From positions 15,439,837 through 15,503,836 of the forward strand of contig NC_080060.1 of assembly GCF_026212465.1 (NCBI RefSeq): 64,000 bases of DNA, in the 5' to 3' direction. The stretch's first letter is position 1; every line of letters begins with the position of its first letter. The stretch is from Amaranthus tricolor. Taxonomy: Eukaryota > Streptophyta > Magnoliopsida > Caryophyllales > Amaranthaceae. The notes under the pieces are model-generated. The model worked only from the letters and a program-made list of their open reading frames with translations. It had not been told where the DNA came from and ran no database searches. A program made the translations under genes and the position numbers. This document shows positions 11,034 through 35,900 of the stretch, piece after piece.

Positions 11034-11740
11034 TACCATACATCTAATAAAAAGACTGTAAATTTCACATGACATTCTTATAGTGATTTGCCATATGAAA
11101 TTATTCTTACTAAAGTTAAATCAATTTATTCCTTAATATAAGTATCTATTAATCATACAATCTAATAAAAAATTATAAAATTACTCATGGCATTTTTATA
11201 GTGATTTGTCATAGAAAATAATTCTTATCAAACTTAAATCAACTTATTCCTTAATATAAGTATCTGTTAATTAATAAAGTTTATTCATTAAAATTTTAAT
11301 TTCTAAAATATATTATCAAAAAATAAAAAATACATGATAATAAAAAAATATTTTGAGAATCACAAAAGAATTATTATGATAACTTTGTTGAAAAATTACC
11401 CTAATTTTTCTAAAAAAGTATAAGAGCTTTAATTAATACTTATAATAACAACCGAATTTTTTTTCGTTAAAAGCATTATATATTCAAAATTTCTCTATCT
11501 ATTTTCTAAGAAATATTATAATTTTATAATAATAACATGTAATTGCATCGTTATTTAAAATTTATATTTTTATATATACTTTTATATTTACAACTTCGTG
11601 CAACGTACGAGTTTTTATACTAGTATATCTATACACATAAATAAATAAATAAAAATAAAAAAATAAAGTAGAGGAGGAGTAAATACAAAGGTATATTTCA
11701 AATCATAAAAATCCATTCAATTTGTTTATAGGCATCACAT
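11034..11740. other. AT-rich upstream region of the transporter gene
   Basis: It contains a direct repeat (ATGACATTCTTATAGTGATTTG near 11070 and a close copy near 11190). No clear TATA box could be assigned to the downstream gene. A CT-rich leader follows at 11740-11815. Confidence 0.4.
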
Positions 11741-11888
11741 TCTCATCCTTGTTCATCTCACACTCTTCTTTTATCACTCCCTTTTTCCTTCTCCCTTCTT
11801 TCTCTCTTCCCCTTTCAAAAACAATTCAATTTGGCTCTCAATAGTCAATAGTCGCATCAAAAAGTAGAATCAGATCAGAAGGAAAACA

Positions 11889-12082
11889 ATGGAGCTTTTT
11901 TACATTCTTGTATTTGGTGCACTTGCTGCTGTTGTTGCAACATTAGAACTCAGCAAAACTAGCAAAGATCGCATCAACACATCCTCTGCTTTCAATTCTT
12001 TCAAGAACAATTACTTGATTGTTTACTCTCTTATGATGGGTATTCCTTTTTCTTTTCAGATCTATCTTTCATTTTTCAAGAC

Positions 12083-12120
<38 letters not shown>

Positions 12121-15100
12121 CATTTTCATTATCATTCCTATTTTTATTGTTTATTGAAAACCCATAAACTTCATTGAAGAAATTTAGATCTTGTGTGTAC
12201 ATTTCTTGTTCTTCTAGTTGGGTCGATATTTTTTGTTTGAAATTCAAATGGGTTGGTAAGTAATCACTTAGGACTGTAAATTTAGTTTGGTGATTGATCT
12301 ATGATTGAGCAATTTTCTTAAAATAATTGATTAAACTGGCTAGACATTCTCTGGATTTATGTAGCTGTGTTGGGTGTATTATAATTTTTATTAGTTTCGT
12401 GAATAGAACAATGATTGAAATTAAAATGGGTTTGCAAATAATCACTTAGCACTGTGCTTTTAATTTTGATAATGGATCTAATTGTGCCATTAATAAATGG
12501 ATTAAACTAGATAGACATTCCCTACATTTATGTTGCTGTATTGGGTATATTATAATTTTTTTGTTAGTTTAGTGATTGAACAATGATTGGAATTTAGGGT
12601 AGGTAAATAATCACTTAGGAGTTAGAACTGTGAATTTAATCTGGCAATGGATCTATTTTGTGTATTTATATTTTTTTGGATTAAACTAGTTAGACATTCT
12701 CTGAATTTATGTAGATGTGTTGAGTCTGTATTAATTTTTGTTAATCAAGTTAATAGAGCAAATGATTGAGCTGATTTTAAAATTAAATATTTGTAACAGC
12801 TGGGGATTGGCTACAAGGTCCATATGTGTATTATCTTTACACTACTTATGGTTTTGGAAAGGGTGAGATTGGGCAGCTTTTTATTGCTGGGTTCGGATCC
12901 TCCATGTTGTTCGGGACGATTGTTGGATCCCTTGCTGATAAACAGTATGTTTACCCCATTATTGATTCTTAGCCTTTGTTGGTTCTATGGCTGATTTACC
13001 TTCGGTTTTTTCAGGGGTCGTAAAAGGGCATGTGTAACTTATTGTCTTACCTATATTATGAGCTGCATCACTAAGCACTCTCCACAATACAAAATTCTAA
13101 TGATTGGCCGTATTTTGGGAGGCATTGCCACATCCTTGCTATTTTCGGCCTTCGAGTCGTGGCTTGTTGCCGAGCACAATAAGGTGAGGATTGATTTTCG
13201 TTGAGTAGAATTTCATTTTGCGGTTGTGGACATGACCAGTGGCGGATCTAGGATTTATATTAAGTGTAGTCAAAAAGTTAAAACTAAAGCCAATCTTAAA
13301 GTCAATGTAATATAAAATAAAATCTACATTATTTAAAATTCAATGCATTTTAAATTTTATTATTACAACCCCTCTTGTATGAGACCCTAGACCGTCTCAC
13401 GGTGGGATGACTTTAATACATAAACCCATAAGCTAAAACTTTCTATTAGAGTAAACTAAAAAACCTAGCAAAAGTCTATTAATTAACCGTCTCTTTGTTC
13501 TATAATAGTTCTTAATGAGTTTTATCTTGAGTTAAAATGTTTTAAGCTATTTTTGTTAATTTTTAAAAGGAAGGAGCGAATAATGTGCAAAAGGCAATTA
13601 AACTATCTAGTCATTATTCTTTACGTTGTTTCGTTCAATTGTTGTTTTTTTAATTTTAATATTGCATTGTTTTCTGTAGAAAGGATTTGAACAGCAATGG
13701 CTTTCTGTGACTTTCTCCAAGGCTATTTTCCTTGGCAATGGTTTAGTTGCCATTTTGTCTGGATTATTGGGGAATCTGCTAGTTGATACTTTTGGGTTTG
13801 GTGCGGTTGCTCCATTTGATGCTGCATCTTGTTTCCTTGCAATTGGTATGGTAATCATATTAACTTCGTGGGGTGAAAACTTCGGGGATGCTTCAGACAA
13901 TAAAGATTTGCTCACACAGTTTAGCACTGCTGCTGTTGCTATTGCTTCCGGTAAGCTGCTATTACCTGCTTTCTTTTGCCTAGTTCATTGAGTTTGTAGT
14001 TCTTGTAGTGAAATTTTGCATGATTCTCCGCCCATGTGTTGCTATTGCAGCCGTTGTGGCTAGTGTAGCGGCATGTTAACATATATCTTATTAAGATTTT
14101 CAATTTCATTCTTCAAAATTAATCTCCATGATGTGTTTTGTTAATTGTTATCATGCTCTTTTAATTCTGTAATTTGAAGGAATTTTGGCTATGGTGAAGT
14201 AACTAATTTACGACTAATGTCACATGATTCACTAATCTCCTTGCGAATCGTGAATAAAAAAAGCGAATTATGGTCGGTTATGGGCTTATTTAGGGTCATA
14301 TTAGCGAATCACGAATTCAAAACCGAATTAACCGACAAATTTTGTTACACTGTTTGCGACCTAGTCATTATTTTGTACCAACTGAAGGAATTGTGTTTAA
14401 TATTAATCTGACTAGTTATAATGAATGCCAAGAGTTATCTCTCTTTTTATTGATCGGCTCGCTTTTGTGACAACAGATGAAAAGATTGCATTGCTGGGAG
14501 CCATACAGTCCTTGTTTGAAGGTTCCATGTATACATTTGTATTTCTTTGGACTCCTGCTTTGAGCCCAAATGATGAAGACATTCCTCATGGTTTCATATT
14601 TGCCACATTCATGTTGGCCTCAATGTTGGGAAGTTCCTTTGCATCACGCTTGTTGGCTCGTTCTGCCAAAGTTGAGAGCTATATGCAGATTGTCTTCATT
14701 GTTTCTTCTGCCGCACTCATGCTTCCAATTGTGACCAGTGTACGTTGTTTTTGCAACATTCTGTAATTGGATTCCTGAAATCTTTATTCTTAGATTTCAT
14801 TCGCATTCTTGCACTTACCTAACATTCTTTCTGAAATATATATTTTTAGTTTCTGGTGGCTCCATCTGGAGTAAAAGGCGGAGGTATCTCATTTTCTGGT
14901 TGCGTCCAGCTGCTTGGTTTCTGCGTATTTGAAGCTTGTGTGGGTATTTTCTGGCCATCGATCATGAAAATGAGATCACAGTACATTCCCGAAGAGGCAC
15001 GAAGTACAATCATGAACTTCTTCCGCATACCTCTGAATATCTTTGTGTGCATTGTTCTATACAATGTAAGTAGATCCTTGGTTTCCGAATTTCGAATTCC

Positions 15101-15465
15101 TTAAGCCGAAGCATAGCAATCGTTTTGAAATGATCTGATTATGCTGCTTCTTGATTTGTGATAAGATGTTAATCGCTGATTCATTCCTTGTTAATTTCTG
15201 TGTTTATTCAGGTTGAAGCGTTCCCCATAACGATCATGTTTGGCATGTGTTCTATTTTCCTTTTCGTGGCATCGATATTGCAGAGGCGCCTTTTGGTTAT
15301 TGCCGAAAGTCAAAGACCAAGTGAGTTTTGTTTAATTGACGCATTGCTTGTTCACACTAATATGCTTCGAGCGAGCTTTATTAATTTAGCATGATTTCTG
15401 ATGCAGAAGCACAAGAATGGTCAGCTAAGGAAAGAGACCCGGAAGCAGAGCCACTTAACGAGTAA
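11889..15465 (+). CDS. Major facilitator superfamily protein, molybdate-anion transporter (MFSD5/MoT2) family
   Basis: Eight coding exons join in phase: 11889-12039, 12800-12944, 13015-13183, 13680-13950, 14477-14739, 14850-15065, 15212-15320 and 15407-15465, all with GT-AG borders. They give 460 residues, the usual length of plant members. The first helix is at residues 2-18. The conserved AGDWLQGPYVYYLY follows at 51-64, and the MFS motif A loop GSLADKQGRKRA at 93-104. Later segments such as SLFEGSMYTFVFLWTPALSP and ACVGIFWPSIMKMRSQYIPE are typical of the family. About 12 membrane helices are expected. The Chlamydomonas relative imports molybdate; transport by this plant protein is by homology only. 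The tail EAEPLNE is cytosolic and acidic. No frameshift or lost residue was seen. A pyrimidine-rich leader precedes the ATG. Confidence 0.93.
12086..12120. repeat. Poly(T) tract in transporter intron 1
   Basis: About 35 consecutive T residues lie 47 bp after the donor of intron 1. Confidence 0.95.
12239..12775. repeat. Three tandem ~170-bp repeats in transporter intron 1
   Basis: The unit contains AATCACTTAG, GGATTAAACT, TAGACATTC and ATTTATGTAG in fixed order. It occurs three times, at about 12239-12408, 12410-12580 and 12585-12770. Copies are diverged by substitutions and short indels. They fill most of the 760-bp intron and stop shortly before the acceptor at 12799. Confidence 0.8.
13235..13460. 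repeat. Dispersed-repeat remnants in transporter intron 3
   Basis: GTGGCGGATCTAGGATTTAT near 13241 and GAGACCCTAGACCGTCTCACGG near 13381 are words common in dispersed plant repeats; the second forms a GAGAC/GTCTC inverted pair. No element boundaries could be set. Confidence 0.35.
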
Positions 15466-18250
15466 CTATGAAGTTAGGAGACACAAACAATTTGAGGTTG
15501 ATCAGTCTACATAGTTGTGGCTAAATAAAATTGTGTATTTGTTGGAAGATGACTATTAGGTGGAAATTACTTGATGGTCGTCATGGTAGCTTATCGACGA
15601 GGCTGGATACTGGGAAAAGAGCTGCACTTATTTTTGAGTAGCATTTGAAAAACAGTGTGTAGTGTGTATGTCAAATTAGGATGAATTTTCAGATATTATT
15701 AGTATTCCAATTCTTCTCCATTATTATTTTACCATATTATTTGTAGTCTTAGCAGAATTGTGATTTATGGATGTTCTATTTATTTACTGGTATATCCCTC
15801 TTTGTATTAATATTATAAATGTTGATGAAACCCTTAAATCATGGCTGTTCTATGTTTCATACTCTTCCAACACTTGATGATTGTACTAAGAATGCTTCTT
15901 AGGCACCATATTATGATTTTCGACTTTATGAATTAAACTAAATGGCTGTTATATTTTTCCTCAATATAACGAATTTTTTTTCAAAAACATAGACGTTGCG
16001 ATCATCCTAATAGGCCCCATATTCGTAATCGATTTGAAATAAGTAATTAATTTAACCAAAAATTTAACATTTTTTCTACTACGTGGAAAAGTTGAAAGCT
16101 CATGTTCATTATGTGGATTTATTGTTTACCATGTAGAAACGCCAAAAACTTAGGATCATCAATTGGAATTTTGTTTTTTTTTCCGTATCATTAAAAGTTT
16201 TAAAAAATTTTCTCATATAATTTTTTTATTAAATTTTTCTATGATAATGGATTAATGTATATCTTATAAGATTTCATTGAGGAAATCCATAAACACAAAA
16301 TTTGACATATATTTATAATTTTTTTTATTTTGAAATTAAATAAAAAGTTTGACAAAATTAAAATAATTATTATGACAAGTTGAGTCATGATTGCATTTGA
16401 CATATATTTATAATTTTTCAATCATGAGTTATATATCGAGTTACAAATTTATAACCTATTAATTTTAGTAGAGTTCAAATTAATTACGAGTGAATCGAAT
16501 AAAAGTTATTTTGTAAATAAAGTTTGCAAGAAGATAGTCTAGATTTGTGAAAAGGTGCAACATAAATGCTTGATTAATAGCATGAAACTGATTGCCAAAT
16601 TGTCTCATCCTCAGTAAATAGTAATCATCAAACACTAATTGTTGTTCATGGATAGTAAAATCATATTAGCTTGTTTCCTTTAGATGGGTGCTTGCCCATG
16701 TGCTATATAATTTATTGGTCTCCAACCTTATATATAATAGCATTTGCAACTCAAAAAGTCATTTTCAATCCTTATTTCTCAGGTTGCCTAGCTTCCACTA
16801 CATCTGGTCTTCTTCTATACACTCAATTATAAAACCTAGGAGATTTTCATTACTCACTCTTCTCCTCTAATTGGCATTACAAATATCTAATCCAAATCCT
16901 CAAATCATGGCTTTTCACACACACAAAAAAACTATCAGAAAGATAGGCAACTAATTCAAAAATTAACTTGACATGAACATAAATTAAACCATTTTAAAAA
17001 TGTTGATGGATATGTTGAGTAGTTATTGACCATTGGTGGACTGTTGATGAATATGTTTATTTGAGAATTGGAGAATTTTATTCAAAGAAAGAAAGGTATA
17101 TCATGTGAAGTTCTTGACCATTGACAAAACAAACGATGAGAGAACTCCCTTTTATAGAAATGATACACCAGAAAAGTGGACTAAGCCACTAAATACACTG
17201 ACACCACACCACAAGGCTAAGCCTAAATAACACCAAAGCCTAAACGTAAAAAAACAAAAAACTTAGGTTAAGCCGCAAGTTGCCTCACCAACTACACCTA
17301 ATACTCTCTAGCACACCAAAAAGACATAATAAGTTAATAACTGGCCTAATACTAATAAAAACACCTAATGGGCCAACACCACAAGGACAAAACAAGAGAC
17401 CACCAACAAGTTGCTGTCACACCAACCTCGCAACCCTCGAAATCCCTAGCCACTGATACAAACAAGGAGGAATGAATCACAAATACCACCTTGAACCATG
17501 ATAAGCCAAGAGGGGACGACCAACACTGTTAGATCCTCAGTACGTGGAGGCAAACCTCAACACCAACTCATCATGGGGATGATCCCAAATGTGGTTCACT
17601 GTTGATGTAGATGTTTGGTAATTGTTGATTATTGGTTGTTAATTTAACAAGTGAGTTAATAAGCCAAACACCAATGACAAATTACTTAAAGCAACTTTTC
17701 ATCTTAGTTTAAAAGTCATTATCTAATATGTTTTTTTGACTTTTTAATCTATCAGTAAGTTAAAAGCCAAAGTTAACCGATAAACTTACCAATAAGTCAA
17801 TTGACATCCAAGTAATGCTTTATACGGGTAGTTACTAGTTTGGACGAGTAGCAAAAGCGGATATGCCTTCAATAACCTACTTGTGCGCCTAAAAAGTTAA
17901 ATGCTTGACGGCCTTAGCGAACTTAAATTAATGATCGTAATTCACCCATTTTCTTAGCGGACGAAACCCACAAGTAAACGACCTTTTCTTTCTAATAAAT
18001 ATTTTTGATAGGTTACTCAAAAGAAAAAAAAGATACATTAGTACTCTCTCTATCGCTAAGAGATTGCTATAATATTTATTTTAGTCTGTTTTTTTAACTT
18101 TTATCTACAAGTATTAAATATTATCTTATTTTTTCTTACTTTTAATATTATTAAAACATAATTGTTTCTATCATTTTCTTAATATGCATGCAATGTCTTG
18201 ATTAGTTACATATGGGTAAGTTACAATATGTGAAGGGTATTTTAGGTAAA
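15466..18250. other. Intergenic region between transporter and phytocyanin genes
   Basis: The transporter 3' UTR probably reaches about 15830. Between 16690 and 16905 there is promoter- and leader-like DNA (TATATAAT, CT-rich tracts) leading to an ATG, but its frame stops after 15 codons. It may be an orphan promoter or a truncated gene. From about 16990 to 17620 there is GC-richer, repeat-like DNA that reads better on the minus strand, but no protein was recognised. Confidence 0.4.
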
Positions 18251-18343
18251 TCTGGGTTTCCGACTCTATTCTTTTGAGGCCTCAATCTGTCCAATGGCTG
18301 GTATGCACAGTAATTCTGTCCCGCCTCCTAAATCCTTCCTACT

Positions 18344-18351
18344 TATAAAAA
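18344..18351 (+). promoter_or_regulatory. TATA box of the phytocyanin-like gene
   Basis: TATAAAAA lies 84 bp before the start codon at 18428, with a CCAAT motif about 55 bp further upstream (near 18290). The spacing predicts a transcription start near 18375 and a leader of about 50 nt. Confidence 0.55.
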
Positions 18352-18427
18352 GTGATTGGATTGTAAACAGGACAAGATCAAGTAAAGAACATTTGTGTAC
18401 GTCAAAGAGGTTAAAAACACAAAAAGA

Positions 18428-30703
<12,276 letters not shown>

Positions 30704-31211
30704 TTGAAGTGTGAAAAGGGAAATTCGGCAATTGTGTTTACAAGCTTTGCTAATTGGACTCGCTATGGAATTGGATACGTGTTCATGTCACCGACTCAGT
30801 TAAATTATAGAAAAATTACAACATTTTTATTGTTCAAAGTGTTCAAGTGTTGTATTCATATTTTAGCGTCAAAGATTTGATACGGATACTTGAAATAAAA
30901 TATAGAATCCTGATGACAAGGTTTATAAAACTTTGGCATCACTTTACATTTTTTAGTGTTGTAGATGCTACTGTTCTCATAAAATACTTTCTTTATCTCT
31001 TTTTCTTTTAAATTTATGGAATAAAATAGTAAGAACTAGAATAGTATTCTTACAACACACCGTGATAACATTTCTAAAAATTAAATAAATAATATTTTAG
31101 CAATTAATCATTAATTTCTAAATTCTAAATCAACATTTAACCTTTATGATTTTAAAAATGGTCCAATGCTAATACATATACAGTATATTGTTATAACTTT
31201 TTTAACAATTA

Positions 31212-31460
31212 CTCCCTCTGATTGATAAAAAATGGGACATTTACTTTTTTACACTATACTTATTCAATGCTTAATATTTCTTATTATACATAACGAAATA
31301 TTATAAAAAGTGGATATTAATAATCTTAGCATTGAGACGAATCAAATAAGATCTCACTTGACTATGTTTTAATGCATAAATTAAGAATAAAATACAAATG
31401 ATGAATATAAATGAATAGTGTCAAAAAGTGGATGTATTCTTTTCTATGAATTGGAGGGAG
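31212..31460. mobile_element. Stowaway-like MITE
   Basis: Left end CTCCCTCTGATT and right end AATTGGAGGGAG (reverse CTCCCTCCAATT), flanked by TA on both sides. The 249-bp body matches the inner sequence of the element near 10.6-11.0 kb (ATATTAATAATC, GACGAATCAAATAAGATCTC). It lies between the phytocyanin-like gene and the 3' end of MTA. Confidence 0.75.
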
Positions 31461-31462
31461 TA

Positions 31463-32690
31463 TGTATGAAACTAATCTTAGTCCATTAAAAATTATTAAA
31501 ATTTGAGGACTTTTGTATGCATATTTAAATGAAAGAATTAAAGAGTTTTTATAAATGGGTTAAAAAATAAATAGAGTGAAATTTGTAGTTTTCATATACC
31601 TTGAATAAAATAATTTTAAAAGTTAAAAATCAATCAAAATGGATAATACAAGCCATAAAGGGTAATGAGACAAGAAAATACAAAATATAATAATTATAAT
31701 GATGGCATCAATATTTTATTTTTGGAGGAAATATTTTGCATAAGAAAGTGGCACATATTCATTTTTGAATGAAGATAATGACTGCAGAATTTTGTTTTTG
31801 TAATAGAAAAACATATGGAAAGCAATATAAGCCTACAACCAATAATGAAAAAATAGCTAACCCAAATAAACATGGAGTTATTATAAAAATCCGGTAATAA
31901 TGATTTGCTAATGTTTGTAAGTTTGTTTGTTCAAATGTGAGGTCAATTTTATGTTCAACCAATGTTTGGCACAATGTCGTTTATATTTATTATAAACTAT
32001 TAACAAAAAATTTAGGATATGGAGTATTACATTGTATGGTTAAATGCAACAAAATACACAATTAAATTTATAAAAAATTGCAATAAGTAAATGTGAAGCG
32101 TATAAGATGAGTGTACCCATAACTGATTTACGCAGTTGGGAATAATAAATAAAGATAAGTTTAAATACACCCAAATAGACTGACATTTGAAGAATTTTAA
32201 GAAATATTTAAATAAATTATCTTATTGTGTATTCGTAAATTTTGTATGAGACCGTCTCGTTCGAGAATTTTTCATTCAAATTCTCCCCGATAGAGACTAT
32301 GAGTTGATCATTTTTTAGAGATTAAATTTTGTTTTCCACAATGCTATCCACCTTACTTAATTTGGCTTCGTGCAAACTACTACTTTCATTAATATCATTT
32401 GCGCTTCACATGTAAAACCAAAAATGATAATAGTAATTTTATTTTATTAAAGAAACTTAATTTTTCTTTTTAAAAAATTGACAAACCAAAGCTTAAGGAA
32501 CTCGATGGAAGAAAAAATGGACTTTGAACTGCAAGTTTAAAAACCGAAAAAACAGAAAATGACTCCAAAAGGAGGATGTTCAGAGCTGGCAGGTTTTGAC
32601 GAGTTCGCCAAACTATATTCACTATTCAGTAGGGGGAAGTCCAACAAGAAACTTCCAACATATCAGAAACGGTAAAAGAGCAGGCTAAGC
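31463..32690. other. Intergenic stretch between convergent phytocyanin and MTA genes
   Basis: AT-rich, no gene recognised. GAGACCGTCTCGTTCGAGAA near 32250 is a GAGAC/GTCTC palindrome common in dispersed plant repeats. The MTA 3' UTR probably occupies the last few hundred bases before 32982. Confidence 0.4.
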
Positions 32691-32981
32691 TTATCCAAAA
32701 TAAAACTTGCATTCCTAAGATGAATTATTCTTTTTACCATCAAATACAATTGTACTCCAACATCTTCAAAGTAATTAAGAGCTAATTTTACAGGATATAT
32801 GACCTCAACAAAATATCTCAAAAATCTAGTAATATGTAGATCTAAGTAACATTTCTAAATAATTAAACTCAAAGCCATTAATTTCCAGGCGTCGCTTGTA
32901 CTTTTCCTAATTACGAGTTCTATTAAGTAACAGATGGACATGCAACTCCAATCCCGAAATACTACAACAGTATGGATGCGA

Positions 32982-35900
32982 CTAACCAGCTTTTACCATC
33001 TCAACATCTTGACTTCCCAGAGGCTTCTCTTCTGCAACAAAAGCTGCTTCTGCAGTAGCAGCCTGAGTGAATGATTGTGGCACAAATTTGGTTTCTGGCC
33101 CTGAGAATGGGGTTGTCACTTCAGGGCCACTACCGTCTACCTCCATAGCGGAGCTCCTTGGAGGTGATGGTGGTTGAATCTCAATGTCTGGATATGCAGC
33201 TTTAAACCTGCCCCTTAGTCCCTCATCTACCAAGCGGACTCCATTGAGTTGATTTCCAAGTGACAACCACCTGAATACCACACAGAATTAATTTATCAAA
33301 AACAAAATAAAGATTTATCAACTAACACGCATACACCAATGATTTGATCCCTCAAATTAAGCACAAAAAAACTCACACTGCTGGTATCCAATAAAATCCC
33401 ATAGGTTCAGCAGAAAATTCATAACCCCCCCCCCCCTAAGGCCCCAACCCTAGTCCATCCCTGCCTCCATAAATTTGATTTAAGATGCAGAAATGATGCT
33501 GAACATTTAGTAATTTCAGGATTAGAGTACATCTAATGATATGAACTGCAATTTAACAGAAGTATTCCAATAAATTTAAAACTCCATGAATTTGATTTGC
33601 ATCTTGCCATTCATATCATGGAAACAAGAAGAAACAAGTTAAGAAAACTTATATAACTAATTGCAAGAAATACGAAACAAACTAAGCAAACATTGGACCG
33701 GCTTTTATAATAGGACTGAGCACATCAGACGAGGAGCATTTTATGGCATAAACGAGAATACTGAAGCAAAATAAACAAAGTATACCCTGCATGTGTATTA
33801 TGCATACGAGCAAAAAGTTCCAGCTTCCTAGTCCTCGGACTTATCCTCTCAAGCAAAGGATACATCTGCAGGAAAAAAAGAAAGACATTACAACTTATGA
33901 AGCACAAACTAAAGATTTGATAACACAATTCCTCTACTCCAAATTACCTCATCTGGTTTACGACTAGTCTCCCGAACTTCTGCTACAATTACATCGGTGT
34001 CAATATTCCTGTTGACCTCAGGGTTTCCTTTTATGCCAACAAGGCAATGCTCTTTGCTGTGGTTGAGCCAATGACCTGTGCGTCCAGTTCTAATAATCCT
34101 CTGAAGTTGATTAGTCTTCACCCAAATGATCTCTTCAACACGTTTATAACCCCACGATTCCAAACTGTAGAATGACCAAAAGATCTTATTATAGTCACAT
34201 AGAGCTAAATAATGCATAAAAAATATATAAATGAATATTTTTAAAAAAAACATGGTCCATAATAGGAATACTTTAAAAAATTGACATAATAAATTTCCCT
34301 AGCCTAGCCATTTATTCCTTTTAAGTGTAACAACAAAACATTCAACTATAGCATACAACACTTATTCTCCCAAGGCTCAGCTATGCAAAACTAGTTGTAA
34401 ATGTATCCTACAGACTTGCTTTTGAGCTTACGGAAATGAACCCCTCCGTACCAATTATTTAACTATATTTACATCAAAAAGCTATAACATTGAAAAGCAA
34501 ATGTAGCAAAAGGAGTGGGACAAAGGGTGACATCACTAAAAAATGCTTTTCATAATGATAATATTCAATAACACCATTAACCCCTGTTCATAAAGCTCCT
34601 GCTTTTAACGAAGAGGGAGTTTGATAAACAGTGTTACGTCCACCGTTCGTGATACAAGGAATTTTAATTTGACTTGGGTGGGTAAATAGTAATAAAAATA
34701 CTTCTAGACAAGAAATGCTGGCACAAAAATTTTTAAATTAATTGGTGTGCAATCATGAGACAAAGTACCATATGCTGGCGAAAGTTTACAAGCTGATTGG
34801 AATAGATTTTCATGTGGACTAATGTACATATTAGGATCTAACAAAAAATACTTCTTACAATTAATCCACTCACAATAAAATCTGATAATATAAATATACA
34901 TGCACACAACTAATTATTAATTAATACATTTAGATGCTGGTAATAAATCACTCCATACTCCACAGGATAGAAAAATGATTCGAGTAACCGGAAACTGGTT
35001 ACGTGAACAGGAACAGGAAACGTGAAACGATTGTGGTGATTTCGGAACGATTGGGTAAGAAATAAATCATTGTAATAAGATTTTGCTTTTAGAGAAATTT
35101 ATTTAAATTTAGAAATAAAAGTACAATTATAGAAAAATAAATTAAAGTGATGAATTAGAGTAATGAAATTTAAAAAACAATAAATTGAAGTTTGAAGTTT
35201 AACAAGTAAAGAAAAGGGCTAAATGGAAAAGGTGTATCTGTGTAAAAGAGATAAAAGGACAAAAATAAGAAGGTAGTTGCCAGTTAGCTGAAAGGGCAGC
35301 TGGCAATTGCGTGTTATCAGAAAGAGATAAAAAGAAAGAGAAAGAAATAAAAAAGAATCCACCTTCTCACTCACTTCATGCTCCCTTCTCTTTCTCTTTT
35401 ACTCTGTAAATGAATTAAGCTTTGAGACAAAACCCATCAACCAATTTTAGATATCCTATTTCCTTCCTCTCACTTTGTCTCTCTTCTCTCTCGCATAAAA
35501 TTGGGTTGCGTCTCAGGCCCGTTCTATATGTTAACGACCAGCATTTGGGAACGATTGACTCAGATCGCCAAACGGCCGCATCCCATGTTTCGGGTCTCTA
35601 TGGTTAAGAGTCATAAGTTGGGACCATTACATGTAACATTTCACAAAATTTCCTCTAAAATAGGCTAAGCCCATGATAAGGAATTGACAATTAAATACTG
35701 AAACATCTTTAAAGATATAGCTGGCAGCTGTGAAAAATAAAGACCATCAATATGATAAACAAGCTGAGAAAAATAAATAAAAAAATACTTTTGATGACAT
35801 ACCATTCTCGACCAAGTTCCATTGCGCGTCCAGTAACCCATAGGAATATAAGACCATCAGTCTGCAATGCAGGGACATTAAGAGTTCGCATTTCTTCATC

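Noticed and set aside
16688..16960. Promoter-like DNA followed by an ATG (16907)
   Set aside because: The frame stops after 15 codons and no convincing splice donor continues it, so no gene is called.
33424..33440. Poly-C run in MTA intron 6 as a possible regulatory element
   Set aside because: A short homopolymer only; nothing else supports a function.
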